A DNA stretch of 64,000 nt from Paenibacillus paeoniae (GTDB lineage: Bacteria; Bacillota; Bacilli; Paenibacillales; Paenibacillaceae), in NCBI RefSeq assembly GCF_003388735.1, contig NZ_QUBQ01000002.1, positions 372,001 through 436,000 on the forward strand, read 5' to 3'. The notes under the pieces are model-generated. The model was not told where the DNA came from. It made no database searches and was given only the letters and a program-made list of their open reading frames with translations. Shown piece after piece: positions 42,883 through 51,829 of this stretch. A program made the translations under genes and the position numbers. Each line of letters begins with the position of its first letter. The first letter of the stretch is position 1.

Positions 42883-44466
42883 ATGTACACGATTATTTTA
42901 GTTGATGACGAACGACTCACTTTAGACACTCTTGCAAATTATATAGATTGGGAACAAATGTCCTGCCGTGTCATTGCCACTGCCAGCAACGGACGAGATG
43001 CATGGAGCAAAATAGAGTCCCTGCAACCGGATATTCTCATTACCGACGTGAAAATGCCTGTCATGGACGGCATTGAACTCTGTAAACAAGTTCATACTCG
43101 CTTCCCTAACATTCAAATTGTTTTTCTAAGCGGATACAATGAATTTGAATATGCTTGTGCCGCACTGCAACATGGTGCCTGCGGCTATTTGCTGAAGCCC
43201 ATTGACCACGAAGAACTGGCTGCCACGATGAGGATGGTTCGTCAACGTTGTGAAGAGCAGAAAAATCGATTCAATTCCACCTTATTAACGTCGGGAGAAT
43301 ACCTGCGTGAACTTCTTCAAATCGGGGGTAATCTGCTCTCCGGCTTAGCGGACGAAGTTACTGCTGTATACAACCACTATTTGCATCTTCCTGCGGATAA
43401 CAAAACATTCCACTTTGTATTTATCAGTATAGACGAATATACTCTGCTCGCAGAGAATCCGCTTGTATTCGACGCGCCTTCCGGTGATTTTTCCACTGTG
43501 GAAAGATTAGAATTTTTCATCGCCGGATTGTCCAGCCACTCTCCCGGTGTACTGACCAAACTGCGCGATGGCCAATGGCTTTTCGTCACAAAGGAATCAG
43601 ACCGTACCGTGTTTACGCATTGGAGAGATCAGTCAGCGAATGCGCAACGTTGGATATCCCTATTCCTGACAGACCACCCGCAAACCCTGCTCTCCTTTAC
43701 AAAACAATGGCCAAAGATGCTGCAAACACGCAATCAACTGGTTGCTATTCACGGCACAGGACTGATCCATGACAACTGGGAGAACATGCACGCCATATTG
43801 CGCAAGGAACCATTTCCCAGAACAGAGCACTTGATTGCCGCCGTGCAACAAAATCGCAGAGACCAAGTGGAAGAATGGCTCCATGACTTTTTTGATGGTG
43901 GTCTGCCACCCGGAAATATCAGTCAAGTTTTTGTAGACAGCGTTTCCGTATTTAATGCGGTACTGTCTGCGGTTGCGGCTAACAACCGTCCTTTGCAAGA
44001 AATATTTGAAAGCGATTCCAAATTTTTAGAGCGCCTTTCCCTGATGGAAAGCATGCAATCTATGAAGACACACATGCGGCAATTACTGAGCATTATGATG
44101 GATGAGCTGGAAGCATCTCCCGTCGATCGACATATCGAGATTGTCAACGAAGTATGTGATATCATACAAAAAAATTATGGAGGGGTGATTTCGATTGATG
44201 TGCTTGCTGAACTCATCTACCTTTCACCCAACTATCTCCGAACGATATTTAAAGATGTTACCGGAAAAACATTACTCGAATATGTAACTCAGATCCGCAT
44301 GGATCATGCTTGCCTCATGCTGCAGGAAACCAATCATAGAATTCATGAGGTTGCCAAACAAGTCGGCTATGAAAGCCCGTCCTATTTCGGCTCTGTCTTT
44401 TTCAAACGCACGGGGCTCACCCCTAACCAATACCGTACACACGCCAAAAAGAGACAACGAACATGA
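42883..44466 (+). CDS. YesN-type response regulator with AraC DNA-binding domain
   Basis: 527 residues. Receiver domain (1-125) with D8/D9, phospho-acceptor D55 (ILITDVKMPVMDG) and lysine in GYLLKPID; a middle region of about 270 residues; and a C-terminal AraC domain with two helix-turn-helices (ISIDVLAELIYLSPNYLRTI; IHEVAKQVGYESPSYFGSVF). AAGGAGG immediately before ATG 42883 sets the start. Pairs with the kinase that overlaps its stop codon (ATGA), and most likely activates the divergent LplBCA-GH36-GH97 operon. Confidence 0.92.
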   Translation: MYTIILVDDERLTLDTLANYIDWEQMSCRVIATASNGRDAWSKIESLQPDILITDVKMPVMDGIELCKQVHTRFPNIQIVFLSGYNEFEYACAALQHGACGYLLKPIDHEELAATMRMVRQRCEEQKNRFNSTLLTSGEYLRELLQIGGNLLSGLADEVTAVYNHYLHLPADNKTFHFVFISIDEYTLLAENPLVFDAPSGDFSTVERLEFFIAGLSSHSPGVLTKLRDGQWLFVTKESDRTVFTHWRDQSANAQRWISLFLTDHPQTLLSFTKQWPKMLQTRNQLVAIHGTGLIHDNWENMHAILRKEPFPRTEHLIAAVQQNRRDQVEEWLHDFFDGGLPPGNISQVFVDSVSVFNAVLSAVAANNRPLQEIFESDSKFLERLSLMESMQSMKTHMRQLLSIMMDELEASPVDRHIEIVNEVCDIIQKNYGGVISIDVLAELIYLSPNYLRTIFKDVTGKTLLEYVTQIRMDHACLMLQETNHRIHEVAKQVGYESPSYFGSVFFKRTGLTPNQYRTHAKKRQRT

Positions 44467-46205
44467 AGACATTGAAAAAGCTGTTCAACAATTCGTCTTT
44501 GCTGCAGAAGTTGCTGGTCATATTTCTTACCGTCACGATCACCCCACTTATATTTATTACGGTTTTCTTCTATGATCGTACGGAGCAACGGCTGCTCGAA
44601 TTGACTTATGAAAATATGTCTAGCAGCAACCAACAAATCAGCAGTAATGTCAACGCTCACTTGAATAATCTTCGCCAAATTTCATCTCTGATTTATACAG
44701 ATGAAACCTTACAAGCCTATCTTACGCAAACTTATACAAATGACTATTCTTTTGTCGAAGCTTACCGATATATCGATGGACTCTTATACAGCTTGCTTAC
44801 TGCGAACAACAACATTGCCAGCATCAACCTTTATGTAGACAATAAAACGCTTCCGGAGGATGGTCTGTTTCTCAAACATATTACACTTGAAAATTTACCG
44901 CTTGAGTACTTAATTCAATTACAACAAACCTACGGCAACAATATATTCAGTAACGTGATTCAGGACAAAAATGGGAAAAATGTGATCTATCTTGGGCGTA
45001 TTCTCAACTTTAATACACAAAGCCAATTTTACGGCATGGTGACGATCGGTCTTTATGAAGAATTACTCTACAAGTTAATCGAAAAAGAAGAGCAGAACAA
45101 AAGTGTCTACTTGCTCAATGAAAAAAATCAAATTATCTCAGCATCTGATAAATCGCTTTTAAACCTGTCATTCAGCGCAGCCATCGGCCCTGAGTTGTCC
45201 GTCAATCAAGAGGTTGTCACCATTAACGGAGATCCCCATTTGCTTGTGTATAACACCATGCTTCATGGTTGGAAAACCGTTTCTCTCACACCCATTGACG
45301 AAATCATGCGTTCATCTCGTCAAACCGCTATGCAAATTGTTGTCATTGCGCTTTTTAGTCTTGTCTTATCCATCTTAATGATCATTGTCATTGCCAAATA
45401 CCTTTCGCTCCGCCTGCGTAAATTAAACCGTCAAGCAGCGCAAGTCGAGCAAGGAAATTTCACCCCCTTGCTCACTGATTCCAGCAAGGATGAAATTGGT
45501 CAATTAAGCGCGGCTTTCAACAAGATGAGCACACGTCTCAAAGATTTGATTGAAAAGCTGTATGTCAAGGAACTTGCCAAGCGCGATGCGGAACTTTATG
45601 CCTTGCAAAGCCAGATCAATCCGCATTTTCTGTACAATACGCTGTCAGGCATTTCCTCTCTCGCCATCCAAAATAATGATATTGAAGTAAGCAAAATTGT
45701 AAACCATCTCGCAAGATTTTATCAAACATCGCTAAATATGGGGCATCAATATATTACGCTGGAAAAAGAAATCGCCCTTACCAAGCACTATCTCGCCATC
45801 CAGCATATGCGCTTTGAGGATAGCTTTATTGAACGCTGGGAAGTTGACGAAAGCTTGTCAACCTATGAAACGATAAAATTGTTGTTGCAGCCTTTTGTCG
45901 AAAACGCCATTAATCACGCCATAGATGATGATCAACAATGTCTGGAAATCTCCATCCGTGTCTACCAATCCATGCACGTTGGTGTCCCAGCGCTCTTACT
46001 TGAAGTAGAAGATGACGGTTGCGGAATGTCTTCTGAACAAGTAGAAACACTGTTATCCTCAGAATCGAAAGCAGGATATGGCATCAAAAATGTTCATGAA
46101 CGTGTGCAGCTTGCTTATGGAGAAAACTACGGTGTAACCATTCATAGTGAAGCTGGATTGGGCACAAAAATTACCATTATGCTGCCTTTGCAACAGCAAA
46201 ATTGA
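44463..46205 (+). CDS. YesM-type sensor histidine kinase
   Basis: 580 residues: membrane helix (about 18-40), extracellular dCache-like sensor (45-285), second helix (about 295-318), HAMP (LRKLNRQAAQVEQGNF), and a His_kinase domain with the phospho-accepting histidine in SQINPHFLYNTLSG, then a HATPase with QPFVENAINHA and GCGMS. This is the LytS/YesM class that pairs with AraC-type regulators. The start ATG overlaps the regulator's stop codon. It probably senses the extracellular sugar or the loaded binding protein. Confidence 0.93.
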   Translation: MKTLKKLFNNSSLLQKLLVIFLTVTITPLIFITVFFYDRTEQRLLELTYENMSSSNQQISSNVNAHLNNLRQISSLIYTDETLQAYLTQTYTNDYSFVEAYRYIDGLLYSLLTANNNIASINLYVDNKTLPEDGLFLKHITLENLPLEYLIQLQQTYGNNIFSNVIQDKNGKNVIYLGRILNFNTQSQFYGMVTIGLYEELLYKLIEKEEQNKSVYLLNEKNQIISASDKSLLNLSFSAAIGPELSVNQEVVTINGDPHLLVYNTMLHGWKTVSLTPIDEIMRSSRQTAMQIVVIALFSLVLSILMIIVIAKYLSLRLRKLNRQAAQVEQGNFTPLLTDSSKDEIGQLSAAFNKMSTRLKDLIEKLYVKELAKRDAELYALQSQINPHFLYNTLSGISSLAIQNNDIEVSKIVNHLARFYQTSLNMGHQYITLEKEIALTKHYLAIQHMRFEDSFIERWEVDESLSTYETIKLLLQPFVENAINHAIDDDQQCLEISIRVYQSMHVGVPALLLEVEDDGCGMSSEQVETLLSSESKAGYGIKNVHERVQLAYGENYGVTIHSEAGLGTKITIMLPLQQQN

Positions 46206-46334
46206 GTAAATGTGATTTTTAGGCTGGTCAATCGGCTTCATAGGAGTAGTATAGTCAAGTTCGTGCTATAATGGTGTTCACATAACTAACATTCATCATT
46301 CTGCCGAGATGGCGATGATTAAGGAGATTAAACG

Positions 46335-46787
46335 TTGACAAACAACCATAATGCTGGAGCAATTAGCGAACTGCCGGAAAACTTCGAGGAGCTCAAACGA
46401 GCTTCCAATCGAACGGGAAGCTGGAGAGAAAGACTGAATGCGGTGAACGAATTAGGGAACTGGGATACAGCCCCTACCATTAAGTTGCTGCAGCATGTAT
46501 TGACAGGTGATCAAGTGTTCCAGGTACGCGAAGCCGCATACCGCAAGCTGAAGCAGTTGGGTGAAGATGTGCAAATGCCTGCCAAAAATAAGGGCGAGCT
46601 GTTTAAAGGCCTCAACAAAATTTTGCTCCGGATTAAGAAAAGCCTACCTGTTGGTCACACCTTCGAGCAATTTAAGGAAAAACTGCAAAAGACGCGTCTG
46701 GATATTTATGATACTTACGAGGGCGACAAAGGTGCTGAGTTCGACTCCTGGCTTCGTGAAATTTGGGAGACGCCTGCTAGAAGATAG
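46335..46787 (+). CDS. Small HEAT-repeat-like cytosolic protein
   Basis: 150 residues beginning with TTG, eight bases after AAGGAG. The middle has one helical repeat pair, WRERLNAVNELGNWDTAPTI and VREAAYRKLKQLG, like the HEAT_2 type that binds proteins. The C-terminal half is charged helical (FEQFKEKLQKTRLDIY). Function unknown. It is convergent with the secreted GH97 gene and shares its terminator; it has no obvious link to sugar use. Confidence 0.7.
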   Translation: MTNNHNAGAISELPENFEELKRASNRTGSWRERLNAVNELGNWDTAPTIKLLQHVLTGDQVFQVREAAYRKLKQLGEDVQMPAKNKGELFKGLNKILLRIKKSLPVGHTFEQFKEKLQKTRLDIYDTYEGDKGAEFDSWLREIWETPARR

Positions 46788-46879
46788 CCGCCAAGTCGGG
46801 GGATATTAGCCCACAACCTGCCTAAAATAATGGCGGGCCTCCGCCTCGCTGCATGCCTGCAAAAGCAGAAACACAAAAA

Positions 46880-46920
46880 GGCTGGACGGAAAACTTTACG
46901 TTTTCTCGTCCAGCTTTTTT
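46880..46920. terminator. Bidirectional terminator between HEAT-repeat and secreted GH97 genes
   Basis: GGCTGGACGGAAAAC (46880-46894) and GTTTTCTCGTCCAGCT (46900-46915) form a long stem with one bulge; A-run upstream and T-run downstream make it work in both directions for the two convergent genes. Confidence 0.8.
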
Positions 46921-46955
46921 ATTTTTGGGGCTTATTGGCCCCTTTTGTCAGTTGC

Positions 46956-49256
46956 CTACGGTATCAGAACTCCGATGTTGTCGATTTCAGCGCCCCAATT
47001 CGGATAGGATAACTTAATCGTATTGCTACCGGCGTTCAAGTTCATCGTTGTAACATGACTTCGAACAACATTCCAGCTTCCTGAATCCAGCCTAATTTTA
47101 AGTAATGTGTTAGGGCCGCCATTCAGACTGTAGTTGGGCCACCTCTCGCCCACTGCCAGATAATTTATCTTCACTTTGTAAGTACCCGCTGTTGGTACGG
47201 TCACATTAAATTCCACAGCGCCTGCATTACTGCCCATGTTGCCAACTTTATAGCCGTTCGAGCAATTGACGCAGCTTACAACATTGGCAGAACCGGTAAG
47301 AGTAGCGCTTTCCGCTTCATAGTAAGTATAAGGATCATCAGGCATACTTGGTACGGTAGTCTTTGAAATCAAAACCGCGGCTCCTCCAGTTGCTAGAAGA
47401 GGAATCGTCAGCGTTGAAGAGGCTGTCACTGTACTTATTTCTTTAGTGATGGATTCTCCTGTCGCTCCGTCCTTATACACATAAGCCGTGTAGTCGCCCG
47501 GATCAAGGTTAAGACTTGAAAGAGGAATCGTTATGGTCCTCGCGCCGACGGTCATCGCCCCGATATACCAATCCGAACCGCTTCGCCTTGCCATAACAGC
47601 GTGAGTCCCCGGGAAACCGTCAAGGAGCTTTGTCTCGTCCCATGAGGCAGGCACAACCCGCAGAAGCTCCGTACCTTTCCAATTTGCGTATATGTCTATG
47701 GAGTCGGCATAGTTTTGAATTTTGGATTCATACACAACAGACATCGCCAATTGGTGACCCTGTGTTGTGTTTTTGTTCGTGTTGCTAAGAGCAACCGGTG
47801 TGTAGTCCATTGAACCCAGCACGTTTCTTGTGAACGGAAGCGTGGTATTGTGTGCAGCGGTTGGAGCCGGCGGCCAATACAATTTATAGCGCTCGGAGCC
47901 AAGCACCCCTTCCGAACTTATGACATTAGGCCAAGTACGCTCTTCTCCGCCCGGTTTTGTGGAGTTGTGGAAATATACCATAAGCTTAAGCTCCGCAGCA
48001 TAATCAGCTACCGTCTCCAGAAAGCTCATTCCGACCTGCGATTCATTAGCCGTCATGTCCACTTTTACTCCTTTAATGCCCCAGCTCGCCCATTTACGCA
48101 GATTCATCCTGCTCGCGCCATATGGGGTATGGACATACGGACTTGCCCATATGAATATGCCCACATCCTTTGTCGCGGCGTATTGGACTAGATCCTCGAT
48201 CGTACCGTCAGTCCATTTCACCCATCCGGCGTCAACGGAAACATAATCCCATCCCATTGAAGCTGCGAAATCCACATAATCTTTTTGTCGTTCGTAGGAA
48301 TAAGGCACTTCACGATAGCCTTCAGGCACATTCGGGTCGCCGTAATAATCCTCGCTCCACCAAGACCATGCTGAGATACCCGGTTTTATCCAACTGGTGT
48401 CATCGATTTTTGACTCCGGGTTCAGGTTTTGCACCAGGGTTGAATTGACCAGATCATTCAGATTGTCAGTGACTATCACTGCCCGATAGGGACTCTGAAA
48501 AGGCAAAGCAACCTGAATCTGTGTTCCATACAAAGCTTGGTCGGCACCGCAGGAAAATCTCATGTTCTGTCCTGCGCTCCCGGTGAGAATCGAGGGGCAA
48601 TAAGTCCCGTCAGCGTTAAATACATTCGCTTCGGTAAATAAAGCCCAATAAGAGTTGTTGTTAATCGAGGCCAAAAAAGGCATTGAAATCGTACTGGTAT
48701 TTAACGCTGTGGGACTGTAATACTGCCAAGTTCCCTCGTAAGTATTTACTGGCGGGTGACCCCATCCGCCTGTCCCGTTAGGGAAATTGTATTCGGTATA
48801 TTCCTTCTCGATGAAAGCCTCTCCCATCCCAGGAATAGCGTATCTGAAACCGAATCCATCATCATATACCCTCATGTATATGATAAGCTGAGCCGAGCCT
48901 TTCGACACGGCATATTCCCTTTGTACCGCGTTATCTTGGTTTTCACTTTTTTTGCCGCCCGGTATAGAATAAGTATTGTTCCAAGAGGTTGTGCTGGTGG
49001 ATACGAATGACATTCCCGAGTAGAAGTCCGTATCGCTGGTCTTTAGGCCCAACCGCGATTTTTCGACGATTGTCGCACCATTTTTTGTAATGGTGTAGTA
49101 TAATCCCCCACCTTCCAAGTACATAGTCGCCGTGAGTGAGCCATCAGGCGAGGATGTGGAGTACTCCGTTCCTGTATCAATGGCAAAGGCTGAAGGAACA
49201 AACGTAAAGATCATAGTCAATACTAGTATGAGACTTACTGCTTTCTTAAATGACAT
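46956..49256 (-). CDS. Secreted GH97 glycoside hydrolase with C-terminal CBM35-like module
   Basis: 766 residues. Signal peptide (MSFKKAVSLILVLTMIFTFV, cleavage after AFA), GH97 N-terminal beta domain (30-290), barrel starting SWIKPGISAWSWW, and C-terminal beta domain to about 620. Aspartate 400 in GVKVDMTANES matches the nucleophile position of retaining alpha-galactosidases; GERTWPNVISSEG follows with the probable acid/base glutamate. A CBM35-like module (about 635-766, YYEAESATLTGSANVV, GSNTIKLSYPN) should bind galactose or uronic-acid-containing polymer. GAGGAGG precedes the ATG. It is the outside partner of the cytosolic GH97. Confidence 0.9.
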   Translation of the reverse strand: MSFKKAVSLILVLTMIFTFVPSAFAIDTGTEYSTSSPDGSLTATMYLEGGGLYYTITKNGATIVEKSRLGLKTSDTDFYSGMSFVSTSTTSWNNTYSIPGGKKSENQDNAVQREYAVSKGSAQLIIYMRVYDDGFGFRYAIPGMGEAFIEKEYTEYNFPNGTGGWGHPPVNTYEGTWQYYSPTALNTSTISMPFLASINNNSYWALFTEANVFNADGTYCPSILTGSAGQNMRFSCGADQALYGTQIQVALPFQSPYRAVIVTDNLNDLVNSTLVQNLNPESKIDDTSWIKPGISAWSWWSEDYYGDPNVPEGYREVPYSYERQKDYVDFAASMGWDYVSVDAGWVKWTDGTIEDLVQYAATKDVGIFIWASPYVHTPYGASRMNLRKWASWGIKGVKVDMTANESQVGMSFLETVADYAAELKLMVYFHNSTKPGGEERTWPNVISSEGVLGSERYKLYWPPAPTAAHNTTLPFTRNVLGSMDYTPVALSNTNKNTTQGHQLAMSVVYESKIQNYADSIDIYANWKGTELLRVVPASWDETKLLDGFPGTHAVMARRSGSDWYIGAMTVGARTITIPLSSLNLDPGDYTAYVYKDGATGESITKEISTVTASSTLTIPLLATGGAAVLISKTTVPSMPDDPYTYYEAESATLTGSANVVSCVNCSNGYKVGNMGSNAGAVEFNVTVPTAGTYKVKINYLAVGERWPNYSLNGGPNTLLKIRLDSGSWNVVRSHVTTMNLNAGSNTIKLSYPNWGAEIDNIGVLIP

Positions 49257-49444
49257 TCTTTTTCCTCCTCAATTAATCGCTCAAAGCTAAAGAAGTACCA
49301 AAACCAATCGAACCGTGCAAACTTGCTGCTAAGAAAGACCAGATTTTTCGGAAGCTTGGCTGATCATCTACGAATGCCCTATAAAGTCAAAGCATCGGTC
49401 CGTAGGAAAGTAATTTTGTTAGGTTGTTTTGCAAGGGTTAGTTG

Positions 49445-49458
49445 GGCAAGCGCTTTCA
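49445..49458 (-). promoter_or_regulatory. Possible CcpA catabolite-response element
   Basis: Minus-strand TGAAAGCGCTTGCC agrees with the cre consensus TGWAANCGNTNWCA except in the last positions, and has the central GCGC palindrome. It lies about 190 bases before the secreted GH97 ATG, so glucose repression is plausible. Confidence 0.4.
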
Positions 49459-49617
49459 TTTTTACCCCCTCCTTTTCACACCTAAGACCGATCACCTAAC
49501 TCTATTATCGGTGGAACAAAGAGAGAGATTCCATAATAATTTCCTCTGAAATCTATCGGAAACGAACAATCTTATATGAGCGTTAGATGTTAATTGACAT
49601 GAATTCTGGGGAAATAG

Positions 49618-49649
49618 AAAGACAGCCCTCATGAATGCAAGGCTGTCTT
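49618..49649 (-). terminator. Terminator of the 65-residue exported peptide gene
   Basis: AAAGACAGCC (49618-49627) pairs with GGCTGTCTT (49641-49649); on the minus strand the stem ends in CTTTCTATTT, 30 bases after the stop codon. Confidence 0.7.
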
Positions 49650-49678
49650 CGCCGTTTAATATGTTATTTCATTAACAA

Positions 49679-49876
49679 TTATCCTTTAATAACTTCAACC
49701 TTTTTAGCTCCTGCTGACTTCTCCAACACTATCGTAGTCTGATTTGTAGCAGACTGATCCGTTGCTGAAACTGTTGTTTTACTTTGAACATTAAGTATGC
49801 TGCCTGTAACCAGTATAGACACGACTAGAGCCGTGCTGAGGGCTATGGAAAACCTATTTCTATTGCGATTGACCAT
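49679..49876 (-). CDS. Small exported peptide precursor, unknown function
   Basis: 65 residues: a basic start (MVNRNRNRF), a hydrophobic segment (about 10-27, SIALSTALVVSILVTGSIL) that can act as signal peptide, then a polar Ser/Thr-rich region and a basic tail ending KKVEVIKG. GGAGGT six bases before the ATG at 49876 decides that start over 49882. It has its own consensus promoter and terminator, so it is a real transcription unit. No linked Rap, peptidase or bacteriocin gene is seen. It could be a Phr-like signal precursor or a small secreted protein; no family is recognised. Confidence 0.6.
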   Translation of the reverse strand: MVNRNRNRFSIALSTALVVSILVTGSILNVQSKTTVSATDQSATNQTTIVLEKSAGAKKVEVIKG

Positions 49877-49932
49877 GACCATACCTCCAATATCTACTAT
49901 TTGATAAGCGGCACAAGCTATTTGGTGATTAT

Positions 49933-49960
49933 ATTATAACGCACTGAAAGTGGTTGTAAA
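49933..49960 (-). promoter_or_regulatory. Sigma-A promoter of the small exported peptide gene
   Basis: Minus-strand TTTACA (49955-49960), 16-base spacer, and perfect TATAAT (49933-49938); start near 49926, leader about 50 bases. Confidence 0.65.
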
Positions 49961-50117
49961 AGGTTTTTTTTCCTTAAGAAGGGTTTAATGCAGGAGGATC
50001 TTTGAGCTTTGCTAAGCCTGTAACTTGACATCAATTCTGCCATTACTTCAAGGTCTCTAGTTCCATCAGTTCTCTTTCGAGTAGCTTTCGGCTATTTTTT
50101 CAAAGCACATCATTTAT

Positions 50118-51527
50118 TCAACCTCTACCCACGCTATCTCCTCTTCTTAATAACCACAAAGCTGCGACAATAAATACCGCTCCTACAACATAAAATAAAG
50201 CTTTACTTGCCTCACCCGTTTTAGGAAGGACGTTTATTTCTTCCTGCTCGATTGTCAGTGCAGATTGTGTTGGCGTTGGTATTGGCTCTTCTACTAGTTC
50301 TGCTTCTTCTGTTAGCGTTGGCGTTGGTGTTGGTGTTAGCTCTTCCACTATTTCTGGTTCTTCTGTTGGCGTTGGTGTTGGTGTTGGCTCTCCTACTAGT
50401 TCTGGTTCTTCTGTTGGTGTCGGTGTTGGCGTTGGTGTCGGTGTTGGCGTTGGTGTTGGTGTTGGCGTCGGTGTTGGCGTCGGCGTTGGCGTCGGCGTTG
50501 GCGTTGGCGTCACGGGAATATTAAAGTTCAATAGCATATTCCTTTGCACATCCAATACATTGACTGCGAACGCACCTAAATCTTGAACATCATCGGCATA
50601 TTTCACTGACGAAGTGACGAACACATCGTTGACAGATTGACGCAGCATAAATTGGAGTCCAATATCTACATTCGAAGCCGTATTATCATAATCACCGTTA
50701 GCGATTGTAATCGTAATCGTCCTACTGTCAGGACTTACATTGTTGTACATTGATTCAACTACAGTGGCATTTGGATATCTAGCCCCCGTAGCACTATCTA
50801 GTTGGACTGATGGTAAAATGACAGTTCCATCATAGTTCTTCTCTGTCGCTTTATAAGATACCGATACAACAAGGTTATCACTCGCATCAAATGATAATTG
50901 CTGATCAAATACATTTACATCCGTTTCTGCATACGTTGGACCCATAGGATTTAAACTGATGTAGTAATTAAACAAATCCTCTCCCGCTTGTGTTGGCGGA
51001 AAATGCTGAATACGCCAGTTAGCCAAAGTTGCTCCATTCGTGTAATGCCAAATGGCAAATTGCGTGGCCCGAAGTGCCATGCTGTCGTCCAAACCAGTAA
51101 TACCAGTGGCCGCTTGTATATCTGCAACACTTTTCGTTGGAAAACCATTGAGTAGAATCGCTCTTATCATATCCCCATTAATCGCCCTTCCGTTAATGGA
51201 GTAGTTATTAATTTCTTCAAGAGGCGAAAAGAACTCTTCATCGGCACGATAACCGTGAAGATATTTCGTAAGTGGATAATCACTCGACCTATCAAAGCAA
51301 TAAGCTAAAATGCCGTCAGGAAGACCTGCTCCGTTCGGCCTTCTTTCATAAACCCCGTTATTATTTTCAGCTAAAACAATGATAGGGTACATTAGCACAT
51401 CAGGAAACCAATACTCTACGACCTCAAACTTATCAACAGCTTGAGGAGCTGCTTGGATAAATTGAAATGAGGTTGATCCTAGTAGAATAATCAGAAATAC
51501 GGTTAACTTCACTTTTATGTTACTCAT
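50118..51527 (-). CDS. LPXTG-anchored surface protein with internal thioester (TQXA) domain
   Basis: 469 residues. Signal peptide (1-26), a thioester domain with cysteine 77 in AYCFDR and glutamine 156 in ATQFAIW, the two residues that form the Cys-Gln bond in Gram-positive adhesins, a second beta domain (about 200-340), a Thr-Pro repeat stalk interrupted by Glu-rich units (about 344-425), then LPKTG (434-438), a membrane helix and RRGDSVGRG tail. Such proteins are fixed to the wall by sortase and can react covalently with host or environmental surfaces. GGGAGAG precedes the ATG. No sortase gene is in the window. The stalk DNA is a GTN-GGN-like low-complexity tract. Confidence 0.88.
   Translation of the reverse strand: MSNIKVKLTVFLIILLGSTSFQFIQAAPQAVDKFEVVEYWFPDVLMYPIIVLAENNNGVYERRPNGAGLPDGILAYCFDRSSDYPLTKYLHGYRADEEFFSPLEEINNYSINGRAINGDMIRAILLNGFPTKSVADIQAATGITGLDDSMALRATQFAIWHYTNGATLANWRIQHFPPTQAGEDLFNYYISLNPMGPTYAETDVNVFDQQLSFDASDNLVVSVSYKATEKNYDGTVILPSVQLDSATGARYPNATVVESMYNNVSPDSRTITITIANGDYDNTASNVDIGLQFMLRQSVNDVFVTSSVKYADDVQDLGAFAVNVLDVQRNMLLNFNIPVTPTPTPTPTPTPTPTPTPTPTPTPTPTPTPTPTEEPELVGEPTPTPTPTEEPEIVEELTPTPTPTLTEEAELVEEPIPTPTQSALTIEQEEINVLPKTGEASKALFYVVGAVFIVAALWLLRRGDSVGRG
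50259..50513 (-). repeat. Low-complexity Thr-Pro codon repeat in the surface-protein gene
   Basis: A run of alternating Thr and Pro codons, uninterrupted between about 50409 and 50513 and then broken into three shorter TP blocks separated by Glu-Glu-Pro/Ala-Glu-Leu-Val units. Such tracts change length by slippage and so vary stalk length between strains. Confidence 0.8.
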
Positions 51528-51829
51528 TTGACAGCTCTCCCTTCTATGATCATAGTAAATAACAGAACACTTCTAGAAAGTGTTCTGTTATTATTTATAT
51601 CGGTTATCGATATCGTTTTTTGAATGCTTTTATCGAATATGATTAACAATTAATGGTTTGATATGTATTCCACCTTCTTCGATATTCCAAAAAATACAAA
51701 TAACACACGGACTAATTGAAGTTGCTAATGGAAGTAAACCAATTCATTGCTATGCTGGGATGCGGCTCTGAACTACTTGCTCACGAGCGATACACTGCAC
51801 TTCACATGTGTTGTTGTATCCCTATGCTG
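51528..51829. other. Leader and intergenic region upstream of the thioester surface protein
   Basis: No gene seen. Holds the inverted repeat at 51558-51592 and a 17-base fragment (51797-51813, GCACTTCACATGTGTTG) that resembles the end of the dispersed repeat at 57600 and 60311. Confidence 0.4.
51558..51592. promoter_or_regulatory. 15-base-pair inverted repeat ahead of the surface-protein gene
   Basis: AATAACAGAACACTT (51558-51572) and its complement (51578-51592) with a five-base centre, 31 bases before the ATG. On the minus strand there is no T-run after it, so an operator or a 5'-leader hairpin is likelier than a terminator for that direction. Confidence 0.5.

Larger units (their letters stand above)
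49257..49678. other. Promoter region of the secreted GH97 gene
   Basis: No gene in 420 bases. It contains a cre-like site (49445-49458) and the terminator of the 65-residue peptide gene (49618-49649). No convincing sigma-A hexamer pair was found. Confidence 0.4.

Noticed and set aside
50259..50513. CRISPR-like regular repeats
   Set aside because: The periodicity is six bases of Thr-Pro codons within a gene; there are no spacers or cas genes.
50252..50524. Plus-strand 90-codon frame of Leu/Val/Ala repeats
   Set aside because: It is only the complement of the Thr-Pro codon tract of the surface protein.
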